In this document: one piece after another, positions 33,554 to 41,328 of the stretch
How positions within the stretch are numbered: the stretch's first letter is position 1
How the letters are laid out: every line of letters begins with the position of its first letter
Source of the DNA: Sporosarcina sp. ACRSL
Lineage (GTDB): Bacteria; Bacillota; Bacilli; Bacillales_A; Planococcaceae
Direction of reading: 5' to 3'
DNA length: 59,784 nucleotides
NCBI RefSeq assembly: GCF_022346605.1
Contig: NZ_JAKRNT010000017.1
Span: 1 to 59,784, forward strand
Notes under the pieces: generated by a model
Database searches by the model: none
The model's input: only the letters and a program-made list of their open reading frames with translations
What the model was told of the DNA's origin: nothing
Program-made: the position numbers and the translations under genes

Positions 33554-33883
33554 ATGACTATGTCAGCGATAAAAAAAACATCTGTCTCATTGTTTTTAGG
33601 GATTTTTTATCTTTTTGTTACCCTGTTAGTAATACAAATAATATCTGAATTCTCCAGTGTAAGATTGTATTTACTTTCCGACAACGGTCTTAGTATTTTT
33701 GACGGATTTGGTATCGCAGTAGGCTCATTTCTATTAGCCTGTATTTTGGAAAGAAAATTAACCAAGCCACTTAAGTATGGCTTATACTCAATAATCATTT
33801 TAATCGGGGGCTTTTTGATTCTCTTAATTACTGCTCTTATTGCAATGTCTGGTTTTGGTTGGTTTACGGGATGGTTCCAATGA
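33554..33883 (+). CDS. Small membrane protein
   Basis: The 109 residues have three membrane segments (SLFLGIFYLFVTLLVIQII; IAVGSFLLACIL; LYSIIILIGGFLILLITALIAM). The start follows AAAAGGGG. No family was recognised. It is followed by another small membrane protein gene 110 bases on, separated by a GGCAGGTTAATG-type repeat segment. Confidence 0.65.
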   Translation: MTMSAIKKTSVSLFLGIFYLFVTLLVIQIISEFSSVRLYLLSDNGLSIFDGFGIAVGSFLLACILERKLTKPLKYGLYSIIILIGGFLILLITALIAMSGFGWFTGWFQ

Positions 33884-33993
33884 CGAACACAAATATGAGG
33901 GACAAATACAAGTCTCAATAAGGTATTTTCACTAACGAGGCAGGTTAATGAAACAAGCATTAATTAAATAGAGGTGTAGAGGGGATAGGTGAG

Positions 33994-34269
33994 ATGCAAA
34001 ATACATTGTTGGGTGGAATTGGTCTACAAGTATTATTCTTTATCTTATTCTTCGGAGCTATTTTGCCAAAAATGAACAATATATTTGGTGCGATTGTTTG
34101 TTTTATCATAAGTTTATTAAGTTTATTCATTGGTATTAAATCGTTAAAACAACAATTCAAACCTGTTTTATCAATGATTGTTATAGCTATCGCGATTCTT
34201 ATTTTGGCATTTACACTTTTTGCTTATTTCTCAACAGAAGGTGGACTCCCGCCTTTGATTCTGCAATAA
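33994..34269 (+). CDS. Small membrane protein
   Basis: The 91 residues have three membrane segments (IGLQVLFFILFFGAIL; IFGAIVCFIISLLSLFIGI; VLSMIVIAIAILILAFTLFAYF). ATG 33994 follows GAGGGGATAGGTG. No family was recognised; the pattern resembles small inner-membrane proteins common in Bacillus accessory regions. Confidence 0.65.
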   Translation: MQNTLLGGIGLQVLFFILFFGAILPKMNNIFGAIVCFIISLLSLFIGIKSLKQQFKPVLSMIVIAIAILILAFTLFAYFSTEGGLPPLILQ

Positions 34270-34308
34270 ACGGGTTGTTCATTAAAGAAGTAAGACAGAA
34301 AGTAATTC

Positions 34309-34342
34309 AAAGCCAACCAGATAAAATTTTGGTTGGCTTTAG
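34309..34342 (+). terminator. GGTTGGC-type terminator
   Basis: AAAGCCAACCAG (34309-34320) pairs with TTGGTTGGCTTT (34329-34340). The T-run is short. Confidence 0.7.
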
Positions 34343-34443
34343 TGCATTGATAGAACTTATGTTGGTTGTCTTACGTACACAGTAATAAAGAAGGACATCC
34401 CTTGCCAGTATAGAATTCTACATATAATAGACGAAGGAAGGTC

Positions 34444-35136
34444 GTGAATGAATTGTATGAGAGCAACGTAAAAAAAGCCGTGGACAATAATATTGCCTGG
34501 TGTCAATTGGTCAGTGCAGCACATGGTAAGGAGTCATTCACGACAGATAAAGTTTGGGGACTTCGAGCGGTAGCCCCTCCATACTATCCTGAACTGATTA
34601 CCTCAAGTAGGGTAACCATAGAAGAAGATATTGTAGAATTTCTGAAACTAGATCATGTTGGTAGCATTAAAGATAGCTATGCCACCCTCCATTTGGAGCC
34701 TTTTGGATTTCAAATGTTGTTTGAAGCGGAATGGATTTATTCTCCCTCAGTAAGTGAAAAAGAGACCGGACCATATGAGTGGAAACTCGTTCGGACAAAA
34801 GAGGAATTTGAACGATGGACGAAAGAGACTGGATTGGAAAACTCAATACCAACCAGCCTTCTGGGGGGACCGGAAATGAGGATGTACTTTCTAAACTGTC
34901 CAAATGGATGTGCAGGTTTTATTGCGAATAAAGCGGCGGATGTCGTCGGAATATCCAATGTCTTTTCAAGGGGGATGGATGAAATCAACCTATGGCGTAC
35001 CATTCCTCATGTCGTATCCAAAGAATATCCCGGAGTCCACATGGTCGGGTATGAACATGGAGACTTGCTTTCGGCTGCTCGTTCTTCTGGGTGGACATCA
35101 ATGGGTGCTCTTCGGGTGTGGATTAAATCCCGATAA
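34444..35136 (+). CDS. Conserved protein, possible GNAT-like C-terminal domain
   Basis: The 230 residues begin VNELYESNVKKAVDNNIAWC. The second half (CAGFIANKAADVVGISNVFS, and YEHGDLLSAARSSGWTSMGALRVWI) has the shape of an acetyltransferase end: a strand-loop with conserved Gly followed by a helix and GWxxxGxLRVW. The acetyl-CoA loop is not obvious, so GNAT is only a possibility. GTG 34444 follows AAGGAAGG closely. A decayed paralogue lies at 30368-30531. Confidence 0.65.
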   Translation: MNELYESNVKKAVDNNIAWCQLVSAAHGKESFTTDKVWGLRAVAPPYYPELITSSRVTIEEDIVEFLKLDHVGSIKDSYATLHLEPFGFQMLFEAEWIYSPSVSEKETGPYEWKLVRTKEEFERWTKETGLENSIPTSLLGGPEMRMYFLNCPNGCAGFIANKAADVVGISNVFSRGMDEINLWRTIPHVVSKEYPGVHMVGYEHGDLLSAARSSGWTSMGALRVWIKSR

Positions 35137-35183
35137 GGCTCCCTGCCTTGGAATAGAAATATAGAAGGTATGGAGGATGACAT

Positions 35184-35588
35184 ATGATGAATGAAATCCA
35201 CTTTACGACAGAGCACCCAGACGATTTCAATGAATTGGTAAGAATCTATGAAGAACTTGGATGGAACTCACTACAGTTGACGGTCACTGATCTTGAGAAA
35301 ATGTGCAAGCAAAGTTGGTATGCGGTGTATGCTTATGAAGACTATAGATTAGTCGGGATGGGCCGCGTGATTTCTGATGGAGTCATTACCGCAATCATTT
35401 GTGGTTTATGCGTTTTGCCAAACTACCAGTCGAGGGGAATTGGTAAAGAACTCATGAAATGTATCATCAATCATTGCGAGGAACATCAAGTCATTCCACA
35501 ATTAATGTGTGTAGAAGACTTGGAAAGGTATTATGAGGAACTCGGTTTCAAAAGATTTTCCATCGGAATGACTAAACAGCGAGGATAA
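35184..35588 (+). CDS. GNAT acetyltransferase
   Basis: The 134 residues include the acetyl-CoA pyrophosphate loop LPNYQSRGIGKELMKCII and the closing LERYYEELGFKRFSIGMTK. It is a single-domain YitI/ElaA-like acetyltransferase with unknown substrate. ATG 35184 follows GGAGG by seven bases. It lies 47 bases after the previous gene and may be co-transcribed with it. Confidence 0.88.
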   Translation: MMNEIHFTTEHPDDFNELVRIYEELGWNSLQLTVTDLEKMCKQSWYAVYAYEDYRLVGMGRVISDGVITAIICGLCVLPNYQSRGIGKELMKCIINHCEEHQVIPQLMCVEDLERYYEELGFKRFSIGMTKQRG

Positions 35589-35676
35589 ACTAAAGAAGGT
35601 GTTTTTAGGGAAATGGCGAAGTGCCATAAGATGTTCTATGGGCGGGAGAATGAAAAAACGAAAAATGGGGGATTGA

Positions 35677-36081
35677 ATGAAAAGATTTTCATTTTATTTC
35701 GTTTCTACAGTAGTTATTGGCTATATTTTGTATCTAGCGGTGGGTTATCAAGAACGATTAAGACTAGAAGCGGCAGAGACTTTTAATTATCTGGCTTTTA
35801 TAACACCTTTAACTGTATTTCCGATTTGTTTTGGATTGTTGCTGCGAACGCCCAAATTGGTTTTAGAAATGAAAGAAAAAAAGCAATGGTCGTTTGATTG
35901 GATTAAGTTTGTTGCAATTGGAATCCCGTCTCTCTATATAACAATGTTACCAATGCTACAAGCTCTTTTCGGGGTGAAACTGTTATTCGGAAGAGTTCTA
36001 CTGCTTGGTAATCCGATTGCATTTACAACAATAGCTAGAATTGTATTTGGTTATGTTTTATTTGATTGCTTAAAAAAGTAA
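35677..36081 (+). CDS. Small membrane protein
   Basis: The 134 residues have four membrane segments (SFYFVSTVVIGYILYLAVG; FITPLTVFPICFGLLL; FVAIGIPSLYITMLPMLQALF; TIARIVFGYVLFDCL). ATG 35677 follows GGGGGATTG. No family was recognised. Confidence 0.65.
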   Translation: MKRFSFYFVSTVVIGYILYLAVGYQERLRLEAAETFNYLAFITPLTVFPICFGLLLRTPKLVLEMKEKKQWSFDWIKFVAIGIPSLYITMLPMLQALFGVKLLFGRVLLLGNPIAFTTIARIVFGYVLFDCLKK

Positions 36082-36191
36082 CCTGAAAGTTACACTTTTC
36101 TTATTGCTAACGAAGTAGAATAGTTTAACAATTATTTGGATTTTACGGTAAACTATTTATATATTGTTTTCGTAAGAAAGGGGTCCACAAC

Positions 36192-36341
36192 TTGATTGAT
36201 GTAAAGAAAATACTTTCATTTTATCGTGTTCTCGGAAAGAAAAGACCATTTATATTTGCCTGTGTGAATGTATCAGCAGTAGCAATTTTGTTTTTAGTCG
36301 GTTATAAAATTGGTTTTGAATTATATCATTTATTCAGCTAA
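36192..36341 (+). CDS. Small membrane protein, 49 residues
   Basis: TTG 36192 follows AAAGGGG by eight bases and opens a frame of 49 codons (IDVKKILSFYRVLGKKRPF, then one membrane segment FACVNVSAVAILFLVGYKI). The basic N-terminal part followed by a single helix gives an N-in topology. No family was recognised. Codon use is AT-rich like its neighbours, and a terminator-like hairpin follows. Confidence 0.5.
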   Translation: MIDVKKILSFYRVLGKKRPFIFACVNVSAVAILFLVGYKIGFELYHLFS

Positions 36342-36377
36342 CAGGTCTTTATTTGAAGATCGTTGAGCTACTGAGAC

Positions 36378-36411
36378 TGCACCTTTTTCTTGTTCAACTA
36401 AAGGTGCAGGT
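36378..36411 (+). terminator. CTGCACC hairpin with TTGTTCAAC loop
   Basis: CTGCACCTTT pairs with AAAGGTGCAG around TTCTTGTTCAACTA. The loop is the same TTGTTCAAC tail found after the GAGCTGC terminators, so here the tail has become part of a stem. The termination role is weak because the T-run is in the stem. Confidence 0.45.
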
Positions 36412-36486
36412 TAGGGAAAGATGAACAAGATAAGTATGGGTTTATAAGGAACGCTGTTTACATTAACGAGGAATGAGGGGGCATTG

Positions 36487-36699
36487 ATGATGAGCTGGGG
36501 AGATAGGTTAGTCGAATCTAAAGCCTTTAGATTTTCGATAAAAGGAGTATTTTGGGGTGTTATTGCCATTGCCTTACTCACTATCTTCATGATAGGTAAT
36601 TTTCTCTTCAAGATTTACGTTTTAGATTATAGGTTCGACGATGGGAAACTGCATCCGCCGATTGAAGCTACAACAATCAATGACCAATTAAAGGGGTAG
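36487..36699 (+). CDS. Small membrane protein
   Basis: About 70 residues: WGDRLVESKAFRFSIKGVFWG, then one membrane segment (IAIALLTIFMIGNFLFKIYV) and a polar tail. ATG 36487 is six bases from AGGGGG; TTG 36484 and ATG 36490 are alternatives. No family was recognised. The acetyltransferase gene begins 30 bases later, so they may form a unit. Confidence 0.6.
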   Translation: MMSWGDRLVESKAFRFSIKGVFWGVIAIALLTIFMIGNFLFKIYVLDYRFDDGKLHPPIEATTINDQLKG

Positions 36700-36728
36700 T
36701 CAAATGTAATTTGAGGGGGTGATCTTAA

Positions 36729-37265
36729 TTGTTAAGTTCAAAAAGACTTCAGTTTCGAAAAATGGTGGAAAATGATATTGAACAGTATCATTCTTGGAGA
36801 AACGATTTACATGTAATGAAAACAACAAGTCCATCATTAGACTTATATTCTCTGGAGGAAACAAGGAGTTTTGTAGAAAATATTATACTCAAATCAACAT
36901 CTTCCAAGAGCTATATCATTGAGGAGAGGGAAGGAAACACTGCAATTGGCGTTACTTCATTAATCAATATCGATACGAAAAATAGAAATGCTGAATGTAT
37001 TATCGATATCGGCGAGAAGGATTATTGGGGTAAAGGGTATGGAACAGAAGCTCTAGACATGTTGCTTGAGTATGCCTTTTTGGAATTAAATCTGCATCGT
37101 GTTTCACTTAGGGTCTTCTCTTTTAACGAAAGAGCTATACATATTTATCAAAAACTTGGATTTGTAAAAGAAGGAGTCATGCGCGAGAGTTTATATAGAA
37201 ATGGCGAATGGCATGACATCATCATCATGGGAATTCTAAAAAGGGAGTATTTGAGCAAGCGGTAA
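36729..37265 (+). CDS. GNAT acetyltransferase, RimJ/RimL type
   Basis: The 178 residues start KRLQFRKMVENDIEQYHSWRND and contain the CoA-binding EKDYWGKGYGTEALDMLLEY and the C-terminal VSLRVFSFNERAIHIYQKLGF. It may acetylate a protein N-terminus or an amine. TTG 36729 follows GGGGGTGAT. It shares this fold with the gene at 13750 but they are clearly different paralogues. Confidence 0.88.
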   Translation: MLSSKRLQFRKMVENDIEQYHSWRNDLHVMKTTSPSLDLYSLEETRSFVENIILKSTSSKSYIIEEREGNTAIGVTSLINIDTKNRNAECIIDIGEKDYWGKGYGTEALDMLLEYAFLELNLHRVSLRVFSFNERAIHIYQKLGFVKEGVMRESLYRNGEWHDIIIMGILKREYLSKR

Positions 37266-37291
37266 AAAGTCGCGATGTGACTGAAATAAAA

Positions 37292-37342
37292 AAAGATGCC
37301 TATGACCAAACAGAGGAAGTGGATTTGGTCATAGGCATCTTT
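37292..37342. terminator. 19-bp perfect bidirectional terminator
   Basis: AAAGATGCCTATGACCAAA (37292-37310) pairs with its exact complement at 37324-37342, with A and T runs at both outer sides. It ends the acetyltransferase and the convergent coiled-coil gene, whose stop overlaps its right edge. Confidence 0.9.
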
Positions 37343-37664
37343 ATCTTGCTTGTTGCAACCGAAGCACATCGGCTTTTGTCTCTAACAACTCATTCGAAAG
37401 AATGGTTACTTTGGCATCGACTTTTCGTATTTTTTCACTGAGGTTTTCTTCAACCGAATCAATTCGTTCCATTAATTCTTTGTGGCTTGAATCTTTCAGT
37501 TCGCTAGTATTAGATTCGACGTTTAAACGTAATTCTTTCATCTCGTTTGTATTGGATTCGATAGCCAATCGTAACTCTTTCAGTTCATTCTGGTTCTCTT
37601 TGACAAGCGACGATAATTGCTCAAGTGCCTGTAAAATAACATCGTAATTAATGTCCCTGCTCAT
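37341..37664 (-). CDS. Coiled-coil protein
   Basis: About 107 residues, almost entirely heptad-like: ENQNELKELRLAIESNTNEM then ELRLNVESNTSELKD, an internal repeat of about 14 residues, followed by RIDSVEENLSEKIRKVDAKV. ATG 37664 follows AGAGGTG; GTG 37673 lies inside that site. There is no membrane segment or catalytic motif. It may be a structural or tethering protein; similar short coiled-coil proteins are common and unassigned. Confidence 0.75.
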   Translation of the reverse strand: MSRDINYDVILQALEQLSSLVKENQNELKELRLAIESNTNEMKELRLNVESNTSELKDSSHKELMERIDSVEENLSEKIRKVDAKVTILSNELLETKADVLRLQQAR

Positions 37665-37761
37665 TTGATTCACCTCTTACATTAACAATATTGTACTCTT
37701 ATTATATCCTGTTTCGACAATGGTTTAATTCGAATGTAAATTATTGGAGATGAATTGTTTG

Positions 37762-37907
37762 GGTGCCTGTGCAGCACACAATTCAGACTATACACTACAA
37801 TTGTATGAAATATTTCTAGAAGCCCACCGTATCGATGTTTGGTTGGCTTCTTTTTGTATTTATATAAGTTTTATTGAATTGTCATAAATGTGTGGTGCAC
37901 AGGCACC
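37762..37907. repeat. 146-bp palindromic element, complete copy B
   Basis: It starts GGTGCCTGTGCAGCACACA and ends TGTGTGGTGCACAGGCACC. The central hairpin is AGAAGCCCACC with GGTTGGCTTCTTTTTG. The left 67 bases align with the complement of the right 67 with mismatches but no gaps, so the whole element is a long imperfect palindrome. GAATTGT just outside pairs with ACAATTC inside the left end, as in copy A. It fills most of the 332-base gap between the coiled-coil gene and the operon at 38006. Confidence 0.88.
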
Positions 37908-38005
37908 GATAACTTCTTTAATTACTCAACTCAATATATATTTATTGTAAGTCGATAAATAATATGCTACATTCGATATGAATATAAATTTGTGAGGTGC
38001 TTTTT

Positions 38006-38482
38006 ATGAAAAGAGGGTCAACGCTCTTCTTGAAGATGGCGGTTATTTTGATGGGGCTTCCCGTTCTTGCGTTGTGCATATTTGGGTTGTATTGGTTAGT
38101 GAGAAACCCGGTAAATCCAGATTATGCTCATATCCTATATCCCATTGTGATTGGGATGTTTTTAGCCGCCATACCGTTTTTCGTAGCATTGTACCAGTCT
38201 TTTAGGTTGCTTAGCTTAATAGATAAAAACGATTCATTCTCTAATTTGTCTGTTCAGGCACTTAAGAAGATCAAATTCTGTGCCATGACAATTAGCGGTT
38301 TGTATGTGCTCATTTTGCCATTTGTCTATATCGTTGCAGAGCTAGACGATGCCCCGGGTCTAATTATTATTGGAATGGTTCCTGTCTTTACATCGCTCGT
38401 CATAGCGGTATTCGCTGCTGTGCTGCAAAGGCTTTTACAAGAAGCGATCGAGATAAAATCGGAAAACGACTTAGTGGTCTGA
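38006..38482 (+). CDS. DUF2975 membrane protein, YoaS-like
   Basis: About 158 residues with four membrane segments; the pattern FLKMAVILMGLPVLALCIFG, then HILYPIVIGMFLAAIPFFVALYQ and LLSLIDKNDSFSNLSVQALKKIK, is characteristic of DUF2975. The start ATG 38006 has GAGGTG upstream, and GTG 37997 belongs to that site. It is followed within nine bases by a small HTH gene and then a DUF817 gene, the same order as yoaS-yozG-yoaT in Bacillus subtilis. DUF2975-HTH pairs are thought to be membrane-linked regulators. Confidence 0.88.
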   Translation: MKRGSTLFLKMAVILMGLPVLALCIFGLYWLVRNPVNPDYAHILYPIVIGMFLAAIPFFVALYQSFRLLSLIDKNDSFSNLSVQALKKIKFCAMTISGLYVLILPFVYIVAELDDAPGLIIIGMVPVFTSLVIAVFAAVLQRLLQEAIEIKSENDLVV

Positions 38483-38491
38483 GGTGATAAA

Positions 38492-38713
38492 ATGGCAATT
38501 ATAATTAATATTGACGTGATGCTGGCGAAAAGGAAGATGAGCGTAACGGAGCTTTCGGAGAAGGTTGGAATTACGATGGCCAATCTTTCGATATTGAAAA
38601 ATGGAAAGGCAAAGGCAATTCGGCTGACAACGTTGGATGCGATCTGCAAGGCGTTGGAATGCCAACCCGGAGATATTTTAGAGTATCGAAATGAAGAGGA
38701 CTCTCAAGGATGA
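38492..38713 (+). CDS. Cro/CI-type HTH regulator, YozG-like
   Basis: The 73 residues form a single HTH domain: INIDVMLAKRKMSVTELSEKVGI, TMANLSILKNGKAKAIRLTT and LDAICKALECQPGDILEY, as in YozG/HTH_26 proteins that accompany DUF2975. It should bind operator DNA as a dimer, perhaps under control of the membrane partner. ATG 38492 follows GAGGTG; its stop overlaps the start of the DUF817 gene. Confidence 0.92.
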   Translation: MAIIINIDVMLAKRKMSVTELSEKVGITMANLSILKNGKAKAIRLTTLDAICKALECQPGDILEYRNEEDSQG

Positions 38714-39549
38714 ACAGCACTAGATCCCGCGGGATCTTCCCAACTAGTTCAATGAATCAAATATCTACACAAAGCAAATCCATGAGGGCACTAATTCAAC
38801 TTGTTCGGTTCGGTTGGGAGCAGGCGTTGTCATGTTTGTTTCCCGTCGTCATTTTTGCCTCTCTGGCAATAACAAAATTCGTGCCTCTTCCTTTCCTAGC
38901 GAGGTATGATTGGCTGTTCATTATCTGCCTGTTGATGCAATGGTGGATGGTGCACTCGGGGCTTGAAACGCGGGATGAACTGAAGGTAATCACAGTATTT
39001 CATCTCATTGGGCTTGCGCTTGAAATTTTCAAAGTGCATATGGGTTCTTGGGCGTATCCGGAGGAAGGGGTTTTCAAAGTTTTTGGAGTGCCTTTATTTA
39101 GCGGATTCATGTACGCTAGTGTTGCAAGTTACCTTTGTCAGGCGTGGAGGAGGTTGAATGTTGGCCTCGTACAGTGGCCGCCTTTTTGGGCAGTCGTTCC
39201 TCTAGGAGCTGCCATCTATTTGAATTTCTTCACCCACCATTATTGGATCGACGTACGGTGGTGGTTAGCGATACTTGTTGTCATCGTCTTTTGGCGCTCA
39301 TGGGTCACGTATTCGGTGAATGAAACCCGTTACCGCATGCCACTCGTATTTTCATTTGTACTTATCGGGTTTTTCATATGGATTGCGGAAAACATTGCAA
39401 CGTTCTTCGACGCATGGCAATATCCAAACCAAAAAGCTGCATGGAGTCTCGTTCATTTTGGAAAGATAAGTTCCTGGCTTTTATTAGTCATCGTCAGCTT
39501 CCTTATCGTCGCGACGTTAAAGCAAGTGAAAAAGTACAATCCACATTGA
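38710..39549 (+). CDS. DUF817 membrane protein, YoaT-like
   Basis: The 279 residues have about eight membrane segments. Conserved features of DUF817 are seen: LVRFGWEQALSCLFPVVIFA, MGSWAYPEEGVFKVFGVPLF, SGFMYASVASYLCQAWRR and IAENIATFFDAWQYPNQ. It overlaps the HTH gene by four bases. The function is unknown; the three-gene order is conserved in Bacillus, which supports a joint role. Confidence 0.9.
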   Translation: MNSTRSRGIFPTSSMNQISTQSKSMRALIQLVRFGWEQALSCLFPVVIFASLAITKFVPLPFLARYDWLFIICLLMQWWMVHSGLETRDELKVITVFHLIGLALEIFKVHMGSWAYPEEGVFKVFGVPLFSGFMYASVASYLCQAWRRLNVGLVQWPPFWAVVPLGAAIYLNFFTHHYWIDVRWWLAILVVIVFWRSWVTYSVNETRYRMPLVFSFVLIGFFIWIAENIATFFDAWQYPNQKAAWSLVHFGKISSWLLLVIVSFLIVATLKQVKKYNPH

Positions 39550-39562
39550 ATTGTATAAATGA

Positions 39563-39592
39563 AGAAGCCAACCAAATCGATGGTTGGCTTCT
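39563..39592. terminator. GGTTGGC-type bidirectional terminator
   Basis: AGAAGCCAACCA (39563-39574), loop AATCGA, TGGTTGGCTTCT (39581-39592). A perfect 12-bp stem between convergent genes. Confidence 0.85.
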
Positions 39593-39602
39593 ATGTGTTT
39601 GA

Positions 39603-40658
39603 TTAAGCGCGCGTATACTTTCGAATGGCAGGTAAAATCTCAGATCCGATGATCTCAATATTTTTCGCTAGTTTATCGAAAGGCATGCCGCCGAAATCCA
39701 TTTGGGCGATGTACCGTTGGTGGCCGAATAGTTCGTGTTGGTACAGGATTTTTTCGATGATTTCCTGCGGGCTGCCTACGTTGATAACACTTTGTGGATC
39801 TGCGGCATGTGCAAAGGCTTCTTTCGGAAACCCACGTCCGTTCGTCAGTTTCATTCCTTCATTAATGTACGGATATATCTCGTTAATTGCTTCTTGCGTC
39901 GTTTTCGCTGCATAGAAGAATCCAGTAGTTCCGACAGGTAAAGTTGCTGGGTCAAATCCGTTGTTTGTGGCATGCTCTCGATATATATCAATCGATCGTT
40001 TGAAAATATCTGCAGGACCACCGAGTGTCGCGAGCATCATTGGAACGCCGGCGTGACCAGCTTTCATCGCGCTACCAGGACTTCCGCCAACCGCACGCCA
40101 AATAGGAAGCGACCCGTTTTTCGGCCGCGGCAATACGGTAGCATCCCGTAAAGGTGCACGGAATTGTCCATTCCAATTCACCACTTCTTCTCGATTAATC
40201 CGTAGCAATAAATCAAATTTCTCTTCGAACAATTCCTCGTAATAACGGACATCATACCCTAATAATTCAAAAAGCCCGATACGGGAGGCCCGCCCAGCAA
40301 CGATTTCCGCACGTCCATCTGAGAGCAAGTCAATCGTCGCAAAGTCCTCGTATACGCGAACCGGATCAGATGTACTGATGATTGTCGATGAGCTTCCAAG
40401 TTTAATCCTCTCGGTCGCTTGCGCAATGGCAGCCAACACGACGGTATGTGCTTGCGTCGTAAAGTATTCCTGATGGCTTTCCCCGACACTGAAAAAGTCC
40501 ATGCCAGCTTGCTCAGCGATTTTTGCTAGCTCAATAATTTCCCGAAGTCGTTGTTGGGAAGAAATCCGCTCCCCCGTGTGAGGATCTGGGATATGGTCAC
40601 CTAATGTATAAAGTCCGAACTCAAGCCCTTGACTAGGATCAATTCGATATTCTTTCAT
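39603..40658 (-). CDS. LLM-class flavin-dependent monooxygenase
   Basis: The 351 residues are luciferase-like: GLEFGLYTLGDHIPDPHTGE at the start, EQAGMDFFSVGESHQEYF, then ERIKLGSSSTIISTSDPVRVYEDFATIDLLSDGRAEI, the family signature. These enzymes use reduced FMN from a partner reductase to oxidise small organics, or act as oxidoreductases. The substrate is unknown. ATG 40658 follows GGGTGA. The gene upstream on this strand encodes a ferredoxin but is separated by a terminator. Confidence 0.9.
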   Translation of the reverse strand: MKEYRIDPSQGLEFGLYTLGDHIPDPHTGERISSQQRLREIIELAKIAEQAGMDFFSVGESHQEYFTTQAHTVVLAAIAQATERIKLGSSSTIISTSDPVRVYEDFATIDLLSDGRAEIVAGRASRIGLFELLGYDVRYYEELFEEKFDLLLRINREEVVNWNGQFRAPLRDATVLPRPKNGSLPIWRAVGGSPGSAMKAGHAGVPMMLATLGGPADIFKRSIDIYREHATNNGFDPATLPVGTTGFFYAAKTTQEAINEIYPYINEGMKLTNGRGFPKEAFAHAADPQSVINVGSPQEIIEKILYQHELFGHQRYIAQMDFGGMPFDKLAKNIEIIGSEILPAIRKYTRA

Positions 40659-40826
40659 AACAGTTCACCCTATCTATGGATAAATGATTGTATATACTAG
40701 TGTAAGTATAGTTCATAAATGACGGGTGTTCATTGAATATGCCAAAGGTTGGAGATAGTGGACGAGTTATCAGGCAGTACGGATGCACCATCAGGCGTTT
40801 CGGAATAAAGGAATGCAGAATATAAA

Positions 40827-40856
40827 ATGGCATCCTCCCGTCGAGGGGGACGCCAT
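40827..40856 (-). terminator. Ferredoxin gene terminator
   Basis: ATGGCATCCTCCC (40827-40839) pairs with GGGGGACGCCAT; read on the minus strand the stem is followed by TTTTATATTC. Bases 40659-40826 otherwise hold only the LLM gene's upstream region. Confidence 0.8.
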
Positions 40857-40860
40857 TAAT

Positions 40861-41199
40861 TTAATCAGCAGGCCTCGGACCAGCTGCCTTTCCAGTATTT
40901 TCGACAGTCATGATTGGGCGCACGGTGATATCTCCGTTAACAAGAATTTGACAAGATAAACGCAAACAATCATCCGATAATAAATGCTCGTCAATTCCTT
41001 TATTCTCAAAAGCCGTCTTCTCTTTTTGGGTAACCTCCAAATAATTTCCATCCATCACCTCTACTCTGCAAGTCGTGCATCTCGCATTTCCTCCACATTG
41101 ATGCAAAATATTTACACCGCTATCTTCGAGTGCCAATACTAGTTTTTTCCCCATTTCCACTTCAAATGTCTCTCCGCCAACTACAGTTACGTAAGGCAT
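40861..41199 (-). CDS. [2Fe-2S] ferredoxin
   Basis: The 112 residues form a plant-type ferredoxin: CGGNARCTTC supplies three cysteines (C35, C41, C44) and RLSCQI the fourth. An N-terminal beta-grasp (TVVGGETFEVEMGKKLVLALE) precedes them. It probably carries electrons for an oxygenase or reductase. It diverges from the GMC oxidoreductase gene 129 bases away, which may share its regulation. ATG 41199 follows GAGGTGATGG. Confidence 0.92.
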   Translation of the reverse strand: MPYVTVVGGETFEVEMGKKLVLALEDSGVNILHQCGGNARCTTCRVEVMDGNYLEVTQKEKTAFENKGIDEHLLSDDCLRLSCQILVNGDITVRPIMTVENTGKAAGPRPAD

Positions 41200-41287
41200 A
41201 TTCCATCACCTCATTACATGATTGTTTTAGTATTCTCGTATTCCGTATGTTTAAGTCATGAAGCCCTCCCAATTAAAGAATAAACCA

Positions 41288-41325
41288 AAACACTCCCGAA
41301 TATCTTCATCTAGAAAGGAGTGTTT
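41288..41325 (+). promoter_or_regulatory. Hairpin that can cover the GMC gene ribosome site
   Basis: AAACACTCC (41288-41296) is the exact complement of GGAGTGTTT (41317-41325), which contains the GGAG ribosome site of the gene starting at 41329. If both are in the mRNA, the stem would block initiation until opened. Confidence 0.5.
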
Positions 41326-41328
41326 ACG

